Assembly: GCA_016208115.1 (NCBI GenBank)
Contig: JACQYR010000005.1
Location: 1 to 44,359 of the forward strand
DNA length: 44,359 nucleotides
From: Desulfarculus sp.
GTDB lineage: Bacteria; Desulfobacterota; Desulfarculia; Desulfarculales; Desulfarculaceae
Reading direction: 5' to 3'
The translations under genes were made by a program, and so were the position numbers. This document shows positions 7,332 through 15,260 of this stretch, one piece after another. A model generated the notes under the pieces. It saw only the letters and a list, made by a program, of their open reading frames with translations. It made no database searches and was not told where the DNA came from. Numbering within the stretch: position 1 is the first letter of the stretch; each line of letters starts with the position of its first letter.

Positions 7332-8492
7332 CTAGGCCCACAGGCCGGAGGCCAGCCACGACACCAGCCCCAGCGCGGCGCAGGCCATCTGCACCGGCAC
7401 CGCCCAGCGCATCTCCTGCTTGACCCCCGACAGCGAGGTGTAGGTGGAGGCGCCGGTAAAGTTCATCACCAAGAAAGAAACCACGCCCAGGCCCATGAGG
7501 GTCCAGGCCGCGCCCTCCAGGGGGGCCGGCCGGCCGATGAGCCAGGCCAGGCCGCCGGCCAGCAGGCCCAGCCACAGGCCCTTGGCCGCGAAGGCCCGCC
7601 CCGGCAGCCAGGGCAAGAGCGCCGGCCCCAGCACCGCGCCGGCCAGCACCGCCCAGAGCAGGTTCAGGGCCGTTGGCCAGCCCTTGCTCCAGACCCCGGC
7701 GGCCCAGCCGCCGGCATGGCCCAGCCCCCCCAGCAGGAACAAGAGCAGCATGGCCGGACACGCGTACTTGAGGGCGATGACCAGTTCCACCGGGGCCAGG
7801 GCCAGGCGCTCGGCCAGGGGGAAGTTCTTGTGGCGCATGGCCGGGGTGGCCTCCTGGCCGGCGGCCAGGAAGGCCGGCAGGTCGCGGGCCATCACCGGCC
7901 CGAAGACCACCTCGAAGCCCGAGAGCCGGCGCACCTGGGGGGCGCTCACCCCCGGGGCGGCCAGTTGGGGCAGAATCAACTGGCGATGGCTCACCACCTG
8001 CCTCAGGCCCCGGTCATTCAAGGCCCCCACCAGGTTGGCGGTGCCCATGGTGCCCTTGCCGGCGGCGCACCATACGTTCACGCCCGCCGTGTCCAGCACC
8101 AGTATCCAGGCCGCCAGGCCCGGGCAGGCCGCGCGCAGGCTATCGAAGGAGAGCTTGTAGTTGGCGCTGACCAACACCGGCGAGCCCGCGCCGGGCTGGC
8201 CCAGGGCATAAAGGCCGGGGTCCACGGTGTAGCGCATGCGCCCGATGCCCCAGCGGACCCCATATCCGCCCAGACGGTCGCGGGCGGTGAGCGGGCTCGC
8301 CACCCGGGGGACCGGCCCGGCGGGGGTCTCCAGCACCCCGTGAACAAAAGGTTGGTCAGGGCTGGGCGGCCGCGCCGGGGCCGCGCCGGCGGGCCCTCAG
8401 CCGCCGCCCGGAGCACAGGCCGGGGCGGGGGTCAGGCCGGGCAGGGTCTGAAGGGAGACGGGCTGGCCGGCAGTCGTGGGGCTCTGGCTCAT
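7332..8492 (-). CDS. hgcA: HgcA, corrinoid protein of mercury methylation, with in-frame TGA
   Basis: The cap-helix signature NVWCAAGK identifies HgcA. Its cysteine, the lower axial ligand of the corrinoid cobalt, is residue 142 from the upstream ATG. The CdhD-like domain is followed by about five membrane helices over the last ~155 residues, as in known HgcA. Together with HgcB it converts Hg(II) to methylmercury. Family-like sequence (PFVHG, ETPAGPVPRV) continues upstream of the first in-frame GTG (8336), which lacks a ribosome-binding site. The ATG at 8490-8492 has AAGGA five bases upstream and a TATAAT box at 8529-8534. This longer frame has TGA as codon 32 (8397-8399): selenocysteine, nonsense mutation or sequence error. 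If TGA is read, the protein is 386 residues; if not, about 334 from the GTG. Confidence 0.9.
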
Positions 8493-8528
8493 GGGGTCCT
8501 TCACCGCCAGGGGCATTGGTCTGGTTTG

Positions 8529-8534
8529 ATTATA
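8529..8534 (-). promoter_or_regulatory. Candidate -10 box of the hgcAB operon
   Basis: A consensus TATAAT on the minus strand lies 37 bases upstream of the hgcA ATG, in the 68-base gap after the glycosyltransferase gene. No good -35 is seen at 16-18 bases, so an activator may be needed. It supports transcription start upstream of the in-frame TGA. Confidence 0.4.
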
Positions 8535-8560
8535 TCCCCGCGTGCCCAGGCCGGCACCCG

Positions 8561-10554
8561 TCAGACCAGGTCCTTGCTCAGCCACAGGGGCAGGTACCAC
8601 TTGAGCCCGAAGTAGACCGACAGCCACAGCCAGGCCGCCTTGAGCAGGCGGCCCCGGGGCGAGCTGCCGATCAGCACGAACAGCGGCCAGGCCATGAGGT
8701 TCTGGCGGTAGCCCGACTCCATCTCGCCGGTGGCCGGGCCGGCGGCCACGGTGAGCAGGAACAGCACCCACAGGGCGGGGTGGAAGCGGTGGGCGAAGAC
8801 CACCGTGGCGCCCAGGATCAGGGCCATGATTATGGCCTCGGGATAGTTGGCCAGGGCAGGGCCGCCCGGCGCCCCCACATCTCGTGGCCGGTGACGGGCA
8901 GCAGGAAGTTGCCGAACATCACCCAGTGATGGAAACAGAAGGTCAAGAGGCCCAGGACCGGGGCGGCGCTGACCACCAGCAGGTAGCGCAGCTCGGGCCA
9001 GGGGTCTGGGGCGCGGCGGATGGCCGGGGCCAGCATGAACAGGGGCATGGCCGCCGCCAGCACCGAGGTGATGTAGGTCATGCCCAGGAGGTAGCCCAGA
9101 ACCACCGCCCAGACCAGGTGGCGGGAGCGCACGGCCAGGAAATAGCCCAGGCCCAGGGCCATGGCCAGGGAATAGGGGAAGCCGATGAGCATGAACCAGG
9201 AGGCGGGGTAGCAGGCCAGGGCCGCCAGGCTCCAGCGGGCGGCGTGTACGCCGTAAAGCTCGGCGGCCAGCCTGAATATCAGGTAGAAAGTGGCCAGGGC
9301 CGCCGGCCAGACCACCAGGAGCATGGCCCAGTTGATCTCCACCCCCAGCCAGAGCCACAGCCGGCCCAGCAGGGGCAGCAGCATGTGCCAGGGATAATTG
9401 CCGGTGACCCCGCCGGTGTCGGTGTAGGTCAGGTGGTACCAGTTGAGGGCGATGTCCTTGTACTGCAGGGCGTCCCAGGGGGCCTCCAGGTAGGCGTGGG
9501 GCACGTAGCCCCCCAGGCCGTGGATGGCCCAGGTGACGTAGGCGGCGTAGAACAAAAAGGCCGCCCCGGGCAAGATGAGGGCCTCGTGGGCCAGATAGAC
9601 CGCCCGCCAGACCTCCAGCCGCCTCTGGCCCAGGACCCGGCGGGCCAGGGCCAGCAACAGGCCGCCGGCCAGACCGCAGGCCAGGGGCACCCCCAGCATG
9701 GGCAGCAAGTCGTCGCCCTGCTGGGTTGACAACAGCCGGCCCATCTGCGCCAGCATGGCCAGGCACAGGCCGGCCCAAAAGCCGGGGGCCAGGGGCTGGA
9801 GCCTGTCCCACAGGTCAGCCACCCACTGGGGGTCGCGGATCAGGCTCCAGACCAGGGGCAACAGGCCCAGCAGCAGGGCCAGGCCCAGGGCGTGCAGGGC
9901 GCGTTTCTGCCAGGCGTCGCGGCTGGCCCGCTTGGCCAGCCAGGCCGCCACGTCCACCTCGGGCTTGAGGGGAAACAGGTCCACCGGCCGGCCGGCCTCG
10001 TCGCGTATCTCCACCATGAGGCCGCTCTTGGGGTTGGCCTTGAGGTAATCCACCTCCAGGAGCAGGTAGCCGGCCGGCACCTCCTGGCTGAAGCGGGCGT
10101 CAATGGTCTGGGGGTAGGCCCGCCATTGATCGAAGAGCGGCTCGCCCTGGATAAAAATGGACACGCCGTCGTGCCCCCGCACCCGGAAATACAGCTTCTG
10201 GGCGGCCTCCAGATTCAGGCCGGCCAGGGCCTTGACCTTGAGGTCCTGGGCCTCGGGCAGGGGTCCCTGGGGCCAGTCCAGGGTGCTGGTCAAGAGGGGG
10301 GTGAGGGTATAGACGTGGGGGTGCCTGGGATCCAGGCGCATGCGAAAAACACTGGCCCCGCTGGACTCCTCGTCCAGGGCCTTGGCCCACACCGCCTCAA
10401 AGGCGTTCTCGGCCCGGCGCCCCTCCCACCAGCAGAACCCGGCCAGGCCCAGGCCCAGGAGCCAGCCGGCCAGGCCGATGACCAGGATCAGGCGCCACAG
10501 CCGCGCTCCGCGCTCGCCGCCGGCGGGTGCGTTTTGGCGATGATCTTCCCCCAT
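8561..10554 (-). pseudogene. GT-C (PIG-V-like) membrane glycosyltransferase, frameshifted
   Basis: The N-terminal part (ATG at 10554 after GGAAGGAAGC) has a membrane anchor. A PA14-like extracytoplasmic stretch follows (FRVRGHDGVSIFIQG, then FDQWRAYP), then about eight membrane helices. WDALQYKDIALNWYH resembles the acidic first-loop motif of GT-C enzymes, and the LIGFPYSLAMALGL helix resembles PIG-V mannosyltransferases. Near 8865-8885 the reading frame breaks, after VTGHEMWG. The C-terminal ~95 residues, starting about ANYPEAIIMAL, continue in another frame to a stop at 8561. A run GGGGG in the break region is a likely indel site. It may be a real frameshift or a sequence error; sugar donor and acceptor are unknown. 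Confidence 0.7.
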
Positions 10555-10721
10555 GCTTCCTTCCGTCAGGCGAAATTAGCGGGCCGCAGGCAAAACTATC
10601 AGAAATCGGTCCTTAAATCGTCAAGAATCTTGTTGGGCCGGCCAGGGATGGAATGTAGGGGGCCTCGGGCGACTGGCCAAATGGCGCCAGGGAACGGGGC
10701 CGCCAGGCCGCCGGAGCGAGG

Positions 10722-10750
10722 TTGACAAGCGCGCGCCCAGGCTCTAGGGT
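10722..10750 (+). promoter_or_regulatory. Sigma-70-type promoter of the universal stress gene
   Basis: TTGACA (10722-10727) and TAGGGT (10745-10750) with a 17-base spacer, 44 bases upstream of the ATG. The -35 is perfect; the -10 is weak. Confidence 0.6.
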
Positions 10751-10793
10751 TTTTAGCATCCAGCGCGGGCCAACACTAGCGGGGCAGGCTCTT

Positions 10794-11243
10794 ATGTGGA
10801 CGATCAAGCAGATTCTCTGGCCGGTGGACTTCAGCCCCGCCCTGGAGCGGGTGCTGCCCTACGTGATGGGCCTGGCGCAAAGCCACGGCGCCCGCCTGCA
10901 CCTCTTGCACGTGACCATGGACCTGGAGCAGTGCGCCGGCCTCTACGACCTGGGGCCCTTGCAATCCGGCTTCCTGGAGGGGGCCCAGGCCAAGATGGAC
11001 GCCCTGTGCCAGGGTCCCCTGGCGGGGGTTCCGGGGCTCACGGCCCTGGTGGCCTGCGGCGACCCGGTGGAAAAAATCCTGGCCTACGCCCAGGCCCAGG
11101 CCATTGACCTGATCGTGGTGGGCACCCACGGCCACAAAGGGCTCAAGCACGCCATCCTGGGCAGCGTGGCCGAGAACCTGCTCAGGCGCTCGCCAGTGCC
11201 GGTGCTGACCGTAAACCCTCATCGTTTGGGACAGCAGGGCTAG
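10794..11243 (+). CDS. Universal stress protein A family
   Basis: A 149-residue single-domain UspA protein. It opens with the first strand IKQILWPVDFSPALERVL and ends with the ATP-binding loop GTHGHKG followed by LGSVAENLLRRSPVPVLTV, which fits the G-2x-G-9x-G-S pattern of ATP-binding Usp proteins. Usp proteins aid survival under energy or redox stress; direct targets are rarely known. The ATG at 10794 was chosen because it sits at the expected N-terminus of the fold and downstream of the promoter; the frame is open further upstream. It is monocistronic, with an inverted repeat (B pair) directly after it. Confidence 0.9.
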   Translation: MWTIKQILWPVDFSPALERVLPYVMGLAQSHGARLHLLHVTMDLEQCAGLYDLGPLQSGFLEGAQAKMDALCQGPLAGVPGLTALVACGDPVEKILAYAQAQAIDLIVVGTHGHKGLKHAILGSVAENLLRRSPVPVLTVNPHRLGQQG

Positions 11244-11261
11244 CGCATTGCCCAAAAAGAG

Positions 11262-11342
11262 CGGGCGGGGATAAACCCCGCTACATCAAGAAAATCCGTC
11301 AAATCGCTGCCTTGATGTAGGGGCGGGGTTTATCCCCGCCCG
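11262..11342. repeat. Inverted pair of palindromic repeat B (about 80 bp)
   Basis: Left arm 11262-11290 and right arm 11311-11342 are near-perfect reverse complements: GGGCGGGGATAAACCCC and TACATCAAG in the left, matching sequences inverted in the right. The left arm lacks three C. A 20-base AT-richer loop separates them. It may act as a bidirectional terminator between convergent genes. The right arm supplies the stop codon of the cyclase-family gene. Confidence 0.75.
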
Positions 11343-12034
11343 TGTATTTTTTGCCACAACCGCTCGCCGGCACCCGGCTCCCGCGAACCCCATAACAAGG
11401 CGCGCACCGGCGCGGCCTCGGCGCCGGCCAGCGAAAGCGGCGGGCAGATGAGCCGGTAGTCGCCGGCCGGCACGCCCGCCAGGTTGAGCCCCTCCAGGAG
11501 CAGCACCCCCGCCTCCAACAGGAGCCGGTGCACCGGGTAGCCGGCGTCGCCGGACGCGTCGGGCGAGGGCGCGTCCAGCCCCACCAGGCTGGCCCCCCAG
11601 TCCAGGCAGGCCCGGGCCAGGGCCGGCGAGAGGTGGACGTAGTCGTCGCGCCAGCGGCCGCCGGCGGCGTGGCCCCGTTGGGAGTTGGCGGTCTTGAACA
11701 GGATGGCCCAGCCCGGCCGGGGGGCCAGGCCCGCCAGCAACGAGGCCGGCAGGGCGCCCGCGCCGGGGGCCTCCAGCACCAGGGCCGGCGGCAAAAAGCG
11801 CTCCAGGGGAAAGTCCTCCAGCCTGGCCCCGCCGGGGATGAAATGGGCCGGGGCGTCCAGGTGGGTGCCGGCGTGAGCGCTCAGGCTTAGGCTCGCCAGC
11901 TCATAGGCGTCGCCCCGCTCCGGGTGGGCCAGCACCTGGCGGACAAAGGGCGGGTCGCCGGGATAGGCGGCCTCCTCGCGTCCCAGGCACAGGCTGATGT
12001 CCCACAGGCGCTGGGGGGGTGCTGAGGCGATCAT
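11330..12034 (-). CDS. Cyclase-family protein (kynurenine formamidase-like)
   Basis: A 234-residue metal-dependent hydrolase of the Pfam Cyclase family. The signature HAGTHLDAPAH at residues 54-64 gives the metal ligands; WDISLCLG near the start is the typical first strand. Characterised relatives include bacterial N-formylkynurenine formamidase and isatin hydrolase, but no tryptophan-catabolism gene is nearby, so the substrate is open. The ATG lies at 12034. The last residues (KIHGRG) and the TAA stop are encoded by repeat B, whose same string occurs after other genes. The C-terminus was therefore probably altered by repeat insertion. Confidence 0.85.
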   Translation of the reverse strand: MIASAPPQRLWDISLCLGREEAAYPGDPPFVRQVLAHPERGDAYELASLSLSAHAGTHLDAPAHFIPGGARLEDFPLERFLPPALVLEAPGAGALPASLLAGLAPRPGWAILFKTANSQRGHAAGGRWRDDYVHLSPALARACLDWGASLVGLDAPSPDASGDAGYPVHRLLLEAGVLLLEGLNLAGVPAGDYRLICPPLSLAGAEAAPVRALLWGSREPGAGERLWQKIHGRG

Positions 12035-12094
12035 GACGGGGCCTCCGGTGCCAACGCCGGGCGGGTACGGCTGGCTCCCGCCCCGCGCCCCAGG

Positions 12095-13102
12095 CTATAC
12101 CAGGCCGGCCAGCTCGAAAAGCAGGAAGAACAGGCCGGCGATGGTGGCCGAGCAGGGGATGGTCAGCACCCAGGCGATGAGCAGGTTGCCGGCCACGCCC
12201 CAGCGCACGGCGGTGAGCCGCTTGGCCGCGCCCACGCCCATCACCGAGGCGCTGATGACGTGGGTGGTGCTGATGGGCGCGCCAAAATGGGAGGCCGTGG
12301 TGATGACAAAAGCCGCCGAGGTCTCGGCGGCAAACCCGTGCACGGGCTCCAGCTTAAAGATCTTGTGGCCCATGGTCTTGATGATCTTCCAGCCCCCCAC
12401 CATGGTGCCCAGGCCCATGATCGAGGCGCAGGCGATCTTGACCCACAGGGGCACCGTGACCTCGGGTATCCAGTGCCCCAGGAACAGGGCCAGGGTAATG
12501 ATGCCCATGGTCTTCTGGGCGTCGTTCATGCCGTGGCTGGTGGCCATGAAGGCCGAGGAGAGGATTTGCAGCTTGCGGAAGACAAAGCTGGCCTGCCCCG
12601 GATTCATCATGTGCACGCACCAGGCCAGCACCAGCATGAACAGCATGCCGGCCAGCATACCGGCCAGGGGCGATAGGAACAGGGGCAGCACCACCTTATA
12701 GGTGATGGAGTGGTAGCTGAGCGTGTCCCAGCCGCCAAAGGCCACCGCCGCGCCCATCAGGCCGCCCACCAGGGCATGGGAGGAGGATGAGGGGATGCCT
12801 AGGTACCAGGTGAGCACGTTCCAGATGATGGCCCCCACCAGGGCCGAGAGCACGATGAGTTGGCAGCCGGTTATCATCTCGGGCCGCACGATGCCCTTGC
12901 CCACGGTCTCGGCCACCTCGGTGCCCAAAAAGGCCCCGGCCAGGTTGAGGGTCGCGGCCATGATGACCGCCTTGCGGGGGCTCAGGACCTTGGTGGAGAC
13001 CACGGTGGCGATGGCGTTGGCGCAGTCGTGGGCGCCGTTGGTGAAGTCGAAGGCCAGGGCCACCGCCACGATCACGATCAGGAGCAGGGAGACCTCATGC
13101 AT
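12095..13102 (-). CDS. pit: PiT-family inorganic phosphate transporter
   Basis: A 335-residue membrane protein with the duplicated PiT signature: FDFTNGAHDCANAIAT near residue 20 and the C-terminal GAPISTTHVISASVMG. The HGMNDAQKTMG loop in the second half is also typical. PiT proteins import metal-phosphate complexes with H+ or Na+. The length is that of compact bacterial forms (about 10 helices). The start overlaps the end of the upstream PhoU-like gene by eight bases, so the two are translationally coupled. That pairing is standard for DUF47-PiT systems. No Pho-box was recognised. Confidence 0.92.
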   Translation of the reverse strand: MHEVSLLLIVIVAVALAFDFTNGAHDCANAIATVVSTKVLSPRKAVIMAATLNLAGAFLGTEVAETVGKGIVRPEMITGCQLIVLSALVGAIIWNVLTWYLGIPSSSSHALVGGLMGAAVAFGGWDTLSYHSITYKVVLPLFLSPLAGMLAGMLFMLVLAWCVHMMNPGQASFVFRKLQILSSAFMATSHGMNDAQKTMGIITLALFLGHWIPEVTVPLWVKIACASIMGLGTMVGGWKIIKTMGHKIFKLEPVHGFAAETSAAFVITTASHFGAPISTTHVISASVMGVGAAKRLTAVRWGVAGNLLIAWVLTIPCSATIAGLFFLLFELAGLV

Positions 13103-13724
13103 TTTTGAGGAACACCCCCTGAATGACGCTGGCCAGGTGGTAGGTGCGGTAGATGGCCCGCTCCAGGCGGTCGTAGATGCGCGACCAGCGCATGATGTTC
13201 AAGAGCTCGCGGTTGTCCACGTCCCGGGGCTCGTACATATCGGTGATGGTCTCCAAGAGCACCTTGTCGGTCTTCTTCTTGTACTCGCGGATGACCGTGA
13301 GGTTGTCCTCCACGTTCTTTTCGTGGCCCAGCTTGTCCAGCATCTTGGCCACCTCCTCCACCATCACCCGCAGGTTGTGGGTCAGGAGCTTGGCCGACTC
13401 GGGTATGGGCGCGAAGTGGTACAGGCCGATACGGATGCCGATGGCCTTGATGAGGTCCAGGACGTTCTCCTGGGCCTTGTTGATCTCGTGGATGTCCTCG
13501 CGGTCAATGGGGGTGATGAAGGTCTGGTCCAACTGGGTGGATATCTCGCGGGAAACCTTGTCGCCCCGGCGCTCAAAGGCGTTGATCTTCTCGCAGCTCT
13601 CTTCAAAGTCCGAGGACTGCTGGCACATCTCGTCCAGCAGGTTGGCCGCCGCCAGGGCCATGGATATCTGCTCCAGGAACATCTCCTCGAACTTGACCGT
13701 CTTGGGAAACAGGCTGAAACCCAT
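13095..13724 (-). CDS. DUF47/PhoU-like phosphate transport accessory protein
   Basis: A 209-residue all-helical protein of the DUF47 family (TIGR00153/PhoU-like). Typical segments include KINAFERRGDKVSREI, the metal-binding FITPIDREDIHEI, and an ENVLDLIKAIG helix. These proteins regulate or gate the adjacent PiT transporter. The ATG at 13724 follows GGAG at 9 bases; the frame stays open upstream but without family sequence. First gene of the two-gene pit operon. Confidence 0.9.
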   Translation of the reverse strand: MGFSLFPKTVKFEEMFLEQISMALAAANLLDEMCQQSSDFEESCEKINAFERRGDKVSREISTQLDQTFITPIDREDIHEINKAQENVLDLIKAIGIRIGLYHFAPIPESAKLLTHNLRVMVEEVAKMLDKLGHEKNVEDNLTVIREYKKKTDKVLLETITDMYEPRDVDNRELLNIMRWSRIYDRLERAIYRTYHLASVIQGVFLKNA

Positions 13725-13932
13725 CTTGACACTCCAGGCCTGGGGCAAGGATGGCCGGCGGACGCCTGGGCGGCGCGCCCAGCCCTGATATTTGATCCTC
13801 AAAGGCCGCCCGAAAAACCACAGCCCCGCCGGGCGGCATGGCCGGCGGCCCACCGAAAGCCGGGCCTCCGGGCTTGTGCATGCCAGGGCTGGCGCATGAT
13901 ATAACAGGTCCGGCCCAAGTCAACAACTTCCT

Positions 13933-14003
13933 GTAACCTGATCGTAACGGGATCGTTACCAGGCGGCGGGACTTGACTGTATCGTAATACTAGGTAATAC
14001 TAG
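13933..14003 (+). promoter_or_regulatory. Promoter and operator-like repeats of the zinc-uptake operon
   Basis: TTGACT (13973-13978) and TAATAC (13995-14000), spacer 16, form a good sigma-70 promoter. The -10 is embedded in a perfect tandem 10-mer, GTAATACTAG twice (13984-14003). Upstream, GTAAC, GTAAC and inverted GTTAC occur at 13933, 13944 and 13955, exactly 11 bases apart (one helical turn). These look like cooperative sites for the ribbon-helix-helix regulator encoded directly downstream. Confidence 0.65.
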
Positions 14004-14052
14004 GGACAAGGAGGCCGCGCCAGCCACCGCCAGCCATGGAGGTAAGGGGGCC

Positions 14053-14343
14053 ATGTCCCACGCCAAGCCCGAGGTCATCAGCTTCAAGGCCGACCAGGCG
14101 CTGCTGGCGGCCATGGAGGGCATTCCCAACCGCTCGGAGTTCATACGCAACGCCATCCTGGCCGCTCTGGACGGCGTCTGCCCCCTGTGCCAGGGCACCG
14201 GCATATTGAGCCCTCAGCAGAAGAACCACTGGCAGAGCTTCGCCCGCCACCACCAGGTGCGGCGCTGCGATGCCTGTCAGGCCCTGCACCTGGTCTGCGC
14301 CGGCCACGGGGACGGCCACGGTGAGAGCGAGGTGCATGAATGA
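14053..14343 (+). CDS. Ribbon-helix-helix regulator with Cys/His-rich tail, predicted zinc-uptake regulator
   Basis: A 96-residue protein. Residues 5-40 fit a CopG/NikR-type ribbon-helix-helix DNA-binding domain (EVISFKADQALLAAMEG, then SEFIRNAILAALDG). The second half has CPLC (43, 46), CDAC (72, 75), Cys82 and a tail with His85, 89 and 95, a plausible metal-sensing site. It is the first gene of a znuACB operon and overlaps znuA by ATGA, so zinc-responsive autoregulation through the tandem repeats upstream is likely. The function is inferred from the operon and cysteines, not from a close known relative. The ATG follows GGAGGTAAGGGGG. Confidence 0.8.
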   Translation: MSHAKPEVISFKADQALLAAMEGIPNRSEFIRNAILAALDGVCPLCQGTGILSPQQKNHWQSFARHHQVRRCDACQALHLVCAGHGDGHGESEVHE

Positions 14344-15260
14344 GCCAGGTTGCCATCACGCCAAAGGCCGGCGCCAGGCTTGCGCGCCTGTGCCTGCCGC
14401 TGCTGTTCTGCCTGGCCCTGGCCGCGCCGGCATGGGCCGCGCCCGCCTTGCAGGTGGCCACCGGTATACCCCCCCTGGGCTACCTGCTGGAGCGCCTGAC
14501 CGGCGGCCAGGCCAGCGTGCGGGTGCTGGTGGGGCCGGGCCAAAACCCCCACACCTATGAGCCCACCCCCCGGCAGCGGGCCGCCCTGGCCCAGGCCGCG
14601 GTCTACTTCAAGCTGGGCCTGCCCTTTGAGAACACCCTGCTGGCCAAGGTGGCGGGCGGCCATCCCGGTCTGAGGGTGGTGGACCTCACCCAGGGCCTGG
14701 AACTGGCCCCGGCCCCCGAGGAGAAGCATCACCACGGCGAGGCGGACCACGACGAGGGCGAGATGGACCTGCACCTGTGGCTCAGCCCCCGCCTGACCCA
14801 GCACCTGGCGCGGGCCATGGCCCAGGCCCTCATGGAGCTGGACCCCGCCGGGACGCCGGGCTACCAGGAGCGGCTGCAAGGGCTCCTGGCCGACCTCCAG
14901 GCGGTGGACCAGCGCCTGACCCAGGTGCTGGCCCCCCACCGGGGCGCCTACTTTTTGGTCTACCACCCGGCCTTCGGCTACTTCGGCCGCGACTACGGCC
15001 TCAAGCAGATGGCCGTGGAGACCGGCGGCAAGGAGCCGGGGGCGCGCCACCTGGCCCGCCTCATCAAGAAGGCCAAGGCGCACCACATCAAGGTCATCTT
15101 CGTGCAGCCCCAGTTCCCCCAGAAGAGCGCCCAGCAGGTGGCCCGCGAGATCGGCGGGGCCGTGGTGGCCATGGACGACCTGGCCCCCGACTACCTGGCC
15201 AACCAGGAGCGCCTGGCCCGGGACCTGGACCAGGGGCTGAAGGGACAAAAGCGGCCATGA
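14340..15260 (+). CDS. znuA: ZnuA-like zinc/manganese ABC transporter substrate-binding protein
   Basis: A 306-residue periplasmic binding protein of cluster A-I. A signal peptide ends about residue 33 (APAWAA). Family features are GIPPLGYLLERL, the first ligand in NPHTYEPTP, a His/Asp/Glu-rich loop at about residues 128-143 (EEKHHHGEADHDEGEM) typical of zinc rather than manganese binders, and the later ligands DLHLWLSP and YHPAFGYF. It delivers Zn(II) to the ZnuB permease. It overlaps the regulator and the znuC remnant by four bases each, as expected for a tightly coupled operon. Confidence 0.92.
   Translation: MSQVAITPKAGARLARLCLPLLFCLALAAPAWAAPALQVATGIPPLGYLLERLTGGQASVRVLVGPGQNPHTYEPTPRQRAALAQAAVYFKLGLPFENTLLAKVAGGHPGLRVVDLTQGLELAPAPEEKHHHGEADHDEGEMDLHLWLSPRLTQHLARAMAQALMELDPAGTPGYQERLQGLLADLQAVDQRLTQVLAPHRGAYFLVYHPAFGYFGRDYGLKQMAVETGGKEPGARHLARLIKKAKAHHIKVIFVQPQFPQKSAQQVAREIGGAVVAMDDLAPDYLANQERLARDLDQGLKGQKRP

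Noticed and set aside
7012-7761. A longer 249-residue frame ending in HgcB
   Set aside because: The upstream part is antisense-like shadow within hgcA, and the ATG at 7320 has an excellent ribosome-binding site.
8373-8399. Hairpin after the hgcA TGA as a canonical bacterial SECIS
   Set aside because: The loop starts 11 bases after the TGA rather than 16 or more, and it has no GU or bulged U. Kept only as a possibility inside the hgcA finding.
12059-12090. A further repeat A copy between the cyclase-family and pit genes
   Set aside because: Only GGCTCCCGCC matches; the outward ACGGGTCGGGTG end is missing.
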